5,655 nt of DNA from Pseudomonadota bacterium. GTDB taxonomy: Bacteria; Desulfobacterota; Desulfobacteria; Desulfobacterales; C00003060. A model generated the notes under the pieces. It was not told where the DNA came from and ran no database searches. It saw only the letters and a list, made by a program, of their open reading frames with translations. The position numbers and the translations under genes are program-made. Numbering within the stretch: position 1 is the first letter of the stretch; every line of letters begins with the position of its first letter. Shown one piece after another: positions 1 to 4,406 of the stretch. The stretch lies in contig JADFWI010000276.1 in assembly GCA_015222985.1 (NCBI GenBank), positions 1-5,655 on the forward strand, written 5' to 3'.

Positions 1-144
1 CACATTTTGGCATCTCAGCTTCAGCCCATCTTTGACCGATGCCTCATTCGCAAACTCCTCGAAATAGCTCGCTATTCCTGCGGGTTTGCTCAATCGGATC
101 GGCCAAATCTGAACCAAATCTGAGCGCCAACTCTGCGAATTCAT
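1..144 (-). CDS. Partial small open reading frame running off the left edge (doubtful gene)
   Basis: From an ATG at 144-142 the minus strand stays open for 48 codons to the window edge. The peptide begins MNSQSWRSDL and includes the stretch SKPAGIASYFEEF. I recognise no domain, and there is no good Shine-Dalgarno sequence before the ATG. A second minus-strand frame over the same bases is also open for about 36 codons before a TGA. The DNA contains a long imperfect palindrome (34-104), so the open frames may be a by-product of a repeat element and not a gene. It lies 72 bases beyond the stop of the sheath gene on the same strand, with no terminator visible between them. The left end is unseen, so its true length is unknown. 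Confidence 0.2.
   Translation of the reverse strand, partial: MNSQSWRSDLVQIWPIRLSKPAGIASYFEEFANEASVKDGLKLRCQNV
34..104. repeat. Imperfect palindrome of about 70 bases, possible dispersed repeat or MITE-like element
   Basis: The left arm (34-68) and right arm (71-104) are imperfect reverse complements around a TC centre at 69-70. The innermost bases pair best: GAAATAGC (61-68) faces GCTATTCC (71-78). GCAAAC (49-54) faces GTTTGC (84-89), and CCGAT (36-40) faces ATCGG (98-102), with small bulges between these blocks. Just outside, the decamer CCAAATCTGA occurs twice in tandem (103-112 and 114-123). A palindrome of this size just past the 3' end of a gene suits a small dispersed element or a transcript-end hairpin. 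Only one copy is in view, so being a repeat family is inference. Confidence 0.4.
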
Positions 145-216
145 TCTTGCGCGAGCCCTAAGGGACGGTGTTGTCTACGATGGAGGTGCCACTGGATAAG
201 GTTCTGGATTTTCTGA

Positions 217-1785
217 CTACCAAATAAATTCCAGCTCTGCCTTTTCTCGAGAGGGCAATACTTGGCGGGATGGTTCTATGATGATCTTTACAAGAGCTCG
301 GTCTTGTGGATCTGTCTTGCTGGCCGAAATTTCCAGATTCTCAGGACTCGGATGGCCGCTCTTTTCCCAGAATAATGAAAAAGCCCTCTCAAGCCCACTC
401 TGAAGCTCCACTGGTTCGAGGTCTTTCTTGAAATGATCCTTGCACCACAAGATGAAGTGGGTAACTCTGGAGACAAAAGCCTGGTAGCTCAATGAACCGC
501 TTGCAACCGTGGTTTCTGCCGGCATGAATGCCATGTCTTCACTCTGGGGGGCAACCAAGGGCATGATTCCTGCCCTGATGAACTGTTGAATCCTTTCCTC
601 GGCAAAATAAGTCTCAGTGGCAAGTGGCTTACTTGTGTCTTGCCTATTCAGGGCCAGATCCTCAAGTCTTACCTCCTGCCATTCAGTAAATCGCGTGGGC
701 CACCCGGTCTTGGCAAAACTTTGACTCATGAGGCAGCCCAGGGCCCACACCGGGCTGATCCAAAGGTGACGGGGCTCCTCAAAGCGAACCAGTCGAGGTG
801 TATTATCCGGTCCGTAAGGATAGCGAGTCAGAAAACGGTTGCAGGTGACCGCCAACCATCTGGCTGAATCAGTCTTTGTCAGACGGCGCCATTTGGCAAA
901 GGCCGATTCGTCAAGATAATGGGGCAAGAAGGAGAGTTTCTTAAGGTCATCCCAGGTGTCGAGATACAAGAACTTGTGGGTGATCCATCCGACCGTTGGT
1001 GCAAGAACGGTCTCTGCAAACTGGGCGATTTTTTCAAGGAGTTCAAGGCTCCTTGGGGAATTATCAAAAGGAAGATCAACAATAACAAGAGAGGGAAGAT
1101 CCTGGATCAGTCTTGTTACCAAGGTGTTCAAGGTTTCATCCAGGGTTTCAGGAGACACAGGGACTATTTCAAGCTCTATCTCTCCATTTATTCCCCCCTG
1201 CTTCAGGATGAACCTTGTTCCACGCCAGACCGCTTCGAGATTCCTGAATTCCTGATAAGAAAAAACATCGCTCAATATGCGTTGCAGCAAAGAATCGATC
1301 TGCGCAGTGAAGCCATGCGTTTCAGCACGAGGAGTCGGACCGCCTTCCGGTAAAGCGACCATTTTCAAAATATCATCAACAGCGCTCGTGGAATTCCTCC
1401 TTGGTTTCTGATGCTCAGTCTCTACCCGGATCGGGGGAAGGTCCGGCCATTGCCTGAGCCTGGCGCCAATTTCTTGTGCGGATACGCCTTTTGCCTTGGC
1501 TTCCTTGATGAATTCCTTGGCATTCAAGAGGTTCTTCAAGAAACCGTTGTTTTGAGCGAGTCCGTCGGGGTGGAAATCTTTCAAGCTTTTGCAGGTAAAG
1601 GTGAGCCCGCCGGCAGGGCAGAGATCTTTGGAAATGGGGACGTGAAATGACAGGTTCAGGTCCTCCATAACCTGATCTAGATTTGTCTTATCAATCCGTA
1701 TGGGGGCCTCAGACCAAGGAGCACGTTGTTGCGGTGTAAAAGGCGCCAGGGCCAAAATTCTAAAAGGCATGGATGGGATTTGCAT
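217..1785 (-). CDS. Single-chain type VI secretion sheath protein: TssB-like domain fused to a shortened TssC-like domain
   Basis: This 522-residue protein resembles both halves of the T6SS contractile sheath, which polymerises in the cytoplasm around the Hcp tube and contracts to fire it. Residues about 6-95 read like TssB: a hydrophobic start (FRILALAPF), the PIRIDKTNLDQV block, and SLKDFHPDGLAQ followed by a leucine-rich helix. Residues about 122-160 are a polar linker. From about 178 the text is TssC-like: FRNLEAVWRGTRFIL, then a VDLPF strand, RFLTRYPYG (317-325) and PVWALGCLMSQSFAKTGWP. Typical TssB and TssC total about 650 residues, so the TssC part, about 360 residues against about 490, is compact. 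There is no signal peptide or membrane segment. The ATG at 1785 has only a weak GGAAAA upstream; Met6 (1770) is an alternative. It lies 56 bases after the FHA gene, probably in one transcript. It could instead be a sheath-like accessory subunit, because similarity is judged by eye. Confidence 0.72.
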   Translation of the reverse strand: MQIPSMPFRILALAPFTPQQRAPWSEAPIRIDKTNLDQVMEDLNLSFHVPISKDLCPAGGLTFTCKSLKDFHPDGLAQNNGFLKNLLNAKEFIKEAKAKGVSAQEIGARLRQWPDLPPIRVETEHQKPRRNSTSAVDDILKMVALPEGGPTPRAETHGFTAQIDSLLQRILSDVFSYQEFRNLEAVWRGTRFILKQGGINGEIELEIVPVSPETLDETLNTLVTRLIQDLPSLVIVDLPFDNSPRSLELLEKIAQFAETVLAPTVGWITHKFLYLDTWDDLKKLSFLPHYLDESAFAKWRRLTKTDSARWLAVTCNRFLTRYPYGPDNTPRLVRFEEPRHLWISPVWALGCLMSQSFAKTGWPTRFTEWQEVRLEDLALNRQDTSKPLATETYFAEERIQQFIRAGIMPLVAPQSEDMAFMPAETTVASGSLSYQAFVSRVTHFILWCKDHFKKDLEPVELQSGLERAFSLFWEKSGHPSPENLEISASKTDPQDRALVKIIIEPSRQVLPSREKAELEFIW

Positions 1786-1786
1786 T

Positions 1787-1801
1787 GTTTTTCCGAAAAA
1801 C
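1787..1801. promoter_or_regulatory. Perfect short inverted repeat over the ribosome-binding region of the sheath gene
   Basis: GTTTTTC and GAAAAAC form perfect 7-base arms around a single C, ending one base before the sheath gene's ATG. On the minus-strand mRNA the only Shine-Dalgarno-like bases (GGAAAA) lie in the downstream arm. A hairpin here would cover them, although the stem is mostly A-U and weak. It could be a translational control point, a protein site, or chance in A/T-rich DNA. Confidence 0.25.
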
Positions 1802-1841
1802 GGGAACCAGGTTTAAATACGCCAGTCAAGAGGAACTTTCT

Positions 1842-2801
1842 CTAACGACGCAGGAACTTCTTGAACATGGCCTTGGCACCCTTGAAACTCTTGTCTGTAG
1901 GCTCCTGTCGCGGAGGCATCTCCTCTTTGTCATGGGATGGAGATACGGGTTGTTCAGCCGCTGGTTCTTCGATTTCCGCCAGACGGCCCCCGCCCAGAAA
2001 GCGAAAGATCGGCCCTTGATGAGGACTGAAGGCCAAACTGTCATCAGGGTTGAGGGGTGCCTGAAGGTGAACGGGTTGCCCGTTGATAGAGAGCATCTTC
2101 TGCCCTGTGAGATCTTGCACCCAGTATTGATCTTGACTAAAGAAGATCTGAGCATGGCGATCAAGGATTGCAGTATGGTCCAGAACAAAATCACATCCTG
2201 GGTTTTTCCCGATCGATACGGGAAGCTCTTTGAAAGAACGAAGGGTGGGGCCATATTGGATGATGAGTGGCGCCTGAACCCTTTGAATTGGAATCTCCGG
2301 CTCATGCCCCCAGGGTTGGGGCTGTGCCTGGGCCTCATGGGGCCTTTCATACGAGGGCATTTCAGGTGGCTTCGGAGGAGGACTTGCCGGTCGTAGCTCT
2401 TGGATTTGAGGTTGTGGGACGCGCTCTATTTCGGGGGGCATACCCGGCGGAGAGACGCTCTGTATTTCCGGTTGGCCCTCCATCATCTTGGTCAGAAAGC
2501 TGACCTTTGGTCCGCCTTCGGCAAAGGTCAGGACATCCCCGTCTTTGAGATAGGCCTCTTTAACCCTTTTTCCGTTTACAAGTGTCCCGTTTGTACTCTG
2601 GTCAATCAGCTTAAAACGGTTGCCTTCTCTTGTGATTTCAGCATGATTGCGAGAGATAATCGTCAGGTCCTTGGGGAAATGCACATGGCCCGAAGGATCA
2701 CGTCCAATAGAGATCACCTGGTCGGAGAACTCCTGTATTTCACCTTTCAGCGGTCCCTGGATATGAACAAGCTGAACAAGTATTACGGGCGGGCTTTTCA
2801 T
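1842..2801 (-). CDS. Protein with two FHA domains, T6SS-associated phosphothreonine reader
   Basis: FHA domains bind phosphothreonine and commonly couple Ser/Thr kinases to their targets; in T6SS, Fha/TagH proteins do this. The ATG at 2801 gives 319 residues. FHA1 (about 8-104) has the full pocket: IGRD (32-35), SRNHAEI (50-56), STNGTLVNG (69-77). A proline/glutamate-rich linker follows (about 112-172). FHA2 (about 179-268) keeps the fold pattern but has IGKN for IGRD, DRHAQI for SRxHA and TGQKM for STNGT, so it probably does not bind phosphothreonine. The C-terminus is acidic, then a basic tail (KSFKGAKAMFKKFLRR). No membrane segment is seen, so it is cytoplasmic. A TTG at 2825 would add eight residues, but it lies upstream of the transcription start predicted from the consensus promoter. 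It precedes the sheath gene and diverges from the PP2C gene. Fha1-type proteins usually have one FHA domain, so equivalence to TagH is inferred. Confidence 0.88.
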   Translation of the reverse strand: MKSPPVILVQLVHIQGPLKGEIQEFSDQVISIGRDPSGHVHFPKDLTIISRNHAEITREGNRFKLIDQSTNGTLVNGKRVKEAYLKDGDVLTFAEGGPKVSFLTKMMEGQPEIQSVSPPGMPPEIERVPQPQIQELRPASPPPKPPEMPSYERPHEAQAQPQPWGHEPEIPIQRVQAPLIIQYGPTLRSFKELPVSIGKNPGCDFVLDHTAILDRHAQIFFSQDQYWVQDLTGQKMLSINGQPVHLQAPLNPDDSLAFSPHQGPIFRFLGGGRLAEIEEPAAEQPVSPSHDKEEMPPRQEPTDKSFKGAKAMFKKFLRR

Positions 2802-2813
2802 GCTTTGAATTAG

Positions 2814-2844
2814 ATTATAGCCCAAGATTGGTTACTTGTGTCAA
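2814..2844 (-). promoter_or_regulatory. Consensus sigma70-type promoter for the FHA-sheath unit
   Basis: On the minus strand a perfect TTGACA (2844-2839) and a perfect TATAAT (2819-2814) are separated by 19 bases. Both hexamers match consensus, although the spacer is two longer than optimal. Transcription would begin near 2807, only about six bases before the ATG at 2801. An 11-base palindrome, CTTG-TGT-CAAG (2835-2845), covers the -35 element and could be part of an operator. Confidence 0.6.
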
Positions 2845-2888
2845 GAGAATAATGGGTCTCAATTTATCCAATTGTTTGTGGAATTCGC

Positions 2889-2917
2889 TTGATCTTGGGG
2901 CATTTTTTAGTTAAAGT
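2889..2917 (+). promoter_or_regulatory. Possible weak promoter for the PP2C phosphatase gene
   Basis: TTGATC (2889-2894) and TAAAGT (2912-2917) are separated by 17 bases. Each matches four of six consensus positions. Transcription would start near 2924, leaving a leader of about 48 bases before the ATG at 2972. The divergent intergenic region is A/T-rich, so chance matches are likely. Confidence 0.3.
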
Positions 2918-2961
2918 AAATTTTTGGCCATAAACGGCATGAGGCCGGTATTTGACACAAC

Positions 2962-2966
2962 AGGGA
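2962..2966 (+). promoter_or_regulatory. Ribosome-binding site that fixes the PP2C start
   Basis: AGGGA lies five bases before the ATG at 2972. The upstream TTG (2924) and ATG (2939) have no comparable site. The phosphatase domain also begins directly after the 2972 start, so this site supports the shorter protein. Confidence 0.6.
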
Positions 2967-2971
2967 AACAG

Positions 2972-3700
2972 ATGTCCCAGATTGCATATTTTGGCAAATC
3001 AGATGTTGGCCTGAAACGCGCCAATAATGAAGATGCTTTTCTCCTAAGACCTGATCTGGGTTTTTGCCTTGTGGCAGACGGCATGGGTGGCGCAGCGGCC
3101 GGAGAACTAGCGAGTGGCATTTTCACTGAAACTGCATTGGAAGTTTTTTCAAAGACCGTGAGCCGACGTGAAAAAGAAACCCTCGATCTTGTTCAAAAGG
3201 CCTTTGCCTGGGCTAACGAGAGGGTTCTGGATCATGTAAAGGACAACCCTGAACACAAGGGAATGGGCTGTACCGCTGAATTGATAGCCTTTTTCAACGA
3301 GGGCTTTGTTCTTGGTCACATGGGAGACAGTCGAACCTATTGTCTTAGAAATGGGCAACTGAAGCAACTGAGCAAGGATCATTCCTTTGTCCAAGATCAG
3401 GTGGACCAGGGCCTGATTTCTCAGGCCGAAGCCAGAAACCATCCAATGCGGAACATTGTTCTCAGAGCTGTTGGTGTCAAAGAGAGTCTGGCCCTTGACC
3501 TCGTGAGAGGAAAAGCCACCCCCGGCGACCTGTTTTTGCTTTGCTCGGACGGTCTTACGGACATGATCGATGACGCCCTGATCGAGGACGTCCTCTTTCC
3601 GAAAAGCGCTTTGCCTCAAAAGGTAGAAAGACTCATTGAGCTGGCCAAATCGGCAGGAGGTTTTGATAATATCACGGTGGTTCTTGCAGAGGTAACCTAA
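2972..3700 (+). CDS. PP2C-family Ser/Thr protein phosphatase (PppA-like)
   Basis: A 242-residue, single-domain PP2C phosphatase, a metal-dependent enzyme that removes phosphate from Ser/Thr. All family motifs are present in order: GLKRANNEDAF (13-23), VADGMGG (34-40), GCTAE (99-103), GHMGDSRTY (115-123), DHSFV (136-140), LCSDGLTDM (190-198) and FDNITVV (231-237). The metal-binding aspartates Asp21, Asp36, Asp119, Asp193 and Asp232 are intact. There is no signal peptide or membrane helix, so it is a cytoplasmic enzyme of normal minimal length. ATG 2972 is preferred over TTG 2924 (16 extra residues) because of the AGGGA before it and because the domain begins at once. It is divergent from the FHA gene. 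In T6SS loci such as that of Pseudomonas aeruginosa, PppA opposes kinase PpkA on Fha; the same role is inferred here. No kinase gene is in view, so a general phosphatase role remains possible. Confidence 0.93.
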   Translation: MSQIAYFGKSDVGLKRANNEDAFLLRPDLGFCLVADGMGGAAAGELASGIFTETALEVFSKTVSRREKETLDLVQKAFAWANERVLDHVKDNPEHKGMGCTAELIAFFNEGFVLGHMGDSRTYCLRNGQLKQLSKDHSFVQDQVDQGLISQAEARNHPMRNIVLRAVGVKESLALDLVRGKATPGDLFLLCSDGLTDMIDDALIEDVLFPKSALPQKVERLIELAKSAGGFDNITVVLAEVT

Positions 3701-3704
3701 AAGG

Positions 3705-3734
3705 TTGCAAATAGATCTCGATTTCAACTATAAT
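3705..3734 (+). promoter_or_regulatory. Sigma70-like promoter of the structured RNA
   Basis: A perfect TATAAT -10 element (3729-3734) lies 18 bases after TTGCAA (3705-3710), which matches four of six -35 positions. The expected start, about 3741, coincides with the first base of the long closing stem of the RNA (3741-3752). It begins five bases after the PP2C stop, so it would separate transcription of the following genes from PP2C. Confidence 0.55.
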
Positions 3735-3740
3735 ATTAAT

Positions 3741-3877
3741 ATGGGATGGCAGAGTGTCTGGAGGAGATGTCACGCCCGATAAAATGGCTAAGCTGTAGGT
3801 AGCAGCCGTTTTTTCCGGCAAATTTCCTTTCCTTGACCGTGGTCCTGGTCCTACAGCGAGGGCCCCTGTCGTCCCAT
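3741..3877 (+). ncRNA. Candidate structured non-coding RNA, family not identified (6S-like?)
   Basis: The two ends pair into an unbroken 12-bp stem: ATGGGATGGCAG (3741-3752) with CTGTCGTCCCAT (3866-3877), using two G-U pairs. Inside, GCTGTAGG (3792-3799) is exactly complementary to CCTACAGC (3850-3857). Competing options are CTGGAGGA (3758-3765) with TCCTACAG (3849-3856, one mismatch), a hairpin GGCT..AGCC around 3786-3807, and GCCG/CGGC around 3806-3820. A promoter places the transcript start at the stem's first base. No U-tract terminator follows, so the 3' end may be processed or transcription may continue into ybaK. A closing stem, internal loops, an own promoter and co-transcription with a downstream gene recall 6S RNA, but about 137 bases is short for 6S and I cannot confirm its central bubble. 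It could also be a cis-acting leader. A 13-codon frame from the first ATG (MGWQSVWRRCHAR) is probably incidental. Confidence 0.5.
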
Positions 3878-3888
3878 TTCCTCAAGAC

Positions 3889-4371
3889 TTGCAGTTTGGT
3901 AAGCCTTCAAGTAATCGATTGACCCGGGCCATAAGATATCTCAAAGAACAGGGTATCCCATTTGAGGTGGCAGAATATGACCACCTAGACAAAGGTGCGC
4001 TGTTTGCCTCTCAGGCCCTTGGGATTCCTGTCGAAAGAACCATCAAAACTCTAGTGGTCGAAGTTTCTAAGAAAGACTATCTTGTGGTTCTCATGCCTGG
4101 AAGCAAGAGTATCTCTTTTAAGAAACTTGCCAAGATCCGAGGAGTAAAAAGAGCTGCCATGGTCAATACGGCCATGGCAGAGCGTTTGACCGGTTACCTG
4201 GTAGGAGGCATTAGCCCCTTTGGAATGAAACAACGCCTGCCTGTGGTTATTGACGCAGGACTGCTGGCCTTTGATAAAGTGGCCATCAACGGGGGAAAGA
4301 GAGGGGTCATGCTGATCATGACCCCGTCGGATATAATAATGACTACTGGGGCTGAGGACATCGAGTTGTGA
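3889..4371 (+). CDS. ybaK: YbaK/EbsC-family aminoacyl-tRNA deacylase, probable Cys-tRNA(Pro) deacylase
   Basis: A 160-residue cytoplasmic protein of usual YbaK length (about 158). YbaK removes cysteine mischarged onto tRNA-Pro by prolyl-tRNA synthetase. The family signature is clear: YDHL near residue 30, RTIKTLVV (50-57) with the conserved essential lysine at Lys53, TGYLVGGISPFG (101-112) and GGKRG (135-139). Relatives in this superfamily deacylate other tRNAs, so the exact substrate is inferred from closeness to the YbaK signature. The TTG at 3889 is the most upstream start; the frame is open back to a TAG at 3796-3798, but holds no other start codon. No Shine-Dalgarno sequence is evident, so the start is uncertain by a few residues. 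The gene begins 11 bases after the structured RNA and is followed 35 bases later by the aminotransferase ATG, so the two genes are probably co-transcribed. Confidence 0.9.
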   Translation: MQFGKPSSNRLTRAIRYLKEQGIPFEVAEYDHLDKGALFASQALGIPVERTIKTLVVEVSKKDYLVVLMPGSKSISFKKLAKIRGVKRAAMVNTAMAERLTGYLVGGISPFGMKQRLPVVIDAGLLAFDKVAINGGKRGVMLIMTPSDIIMTTGAEDIEL

Positions 4372-4390
4372 AATCGCTAAAGCGATTTCA
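4369..4390. repeat. Perfect inverted repeat (10-base arms) between ybaK and the aminotransferase gene
   Basis: TGAAATCGCT (4369-4378) and AGCGATTTCA (4381-4390) are exact reverse complements around AA. The left arm contains the ybaK stop codon, and the right arm ends four bases before the GGAGAA of the next gene. No U-tract follows, so it is not a typical terminator. It could be an RNA hairpin affecting translation or decay between the two genes, or an operator. Confidence 0.6.
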
Positions 4391-4394
4391 TTGT

Positions 4395-4400
4395 GGAGAA
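4395..4400 (+). promoter_or_regulatory. Ribosome-binding site that fixes the aminotransferase start
   Basis: GGAGAA lies six bases before the ATG at 4407. The alternative upstream GTG at 4368 overlaps the ybaK stop codon, has no such site, and would place the inverted repeat inside the coding region. Confidence 0.65.
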
Positions 4401-4406
4401 ACGGCC

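Noticed and set aside
919..1353. Plus-strand open frame of 144 codons antisense to the sheath gene
   Set aside because: The minus-strand frame carries the TssC-like motifs across this whole stretch; the antisense translation has none.
1826..2350. Minus-strand open frame of 174 codons in another frame of the FHA gene
   Set aside because: It is out of frame with the FHA domains and has low-complexity basic text and no motif.
1773..2396. Plus-strand open frame of 207 codons antisense to the FHA gene
   Set aside because: It overlaps the FHA coding region on the opposite strand, whose motifs are unmistakable. Its translation shows no domain and is rich in residues expected from reverse-strand reading.
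2400..2813. Plus-strand open frame of 137 codons antisense to FHA1
   Set aside because: It lies opposite the best-conserved FHA motifs, has no ribosome-binding site and no recognisable domain.
3149..3727. Minus-strand open frame of 192 codons opposite the PP2C gene
   Set aside because: The PP2C motifs on the plus strand cover it fully. The antisense product is featureless.
3786..3807. SRP (4.5S) RNA, because GTAGGTAGCAGCC resembles the conserved domain IV stretch GGAAGGAAGCAGCC
   Set aside because: The invariant GGAA-type tetraloop and the CAGG side of the symmetric loop are missing, so the domain IV fold cannot form.
3770..3812. c-di-GMP-I (GEMM) riboswitch, because of a GTAGGTAGC match
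   Set aside because: The other core elements (the GCAAAGCC segment and the tetraloop/receptor pair) are absent. One short match is not enough.
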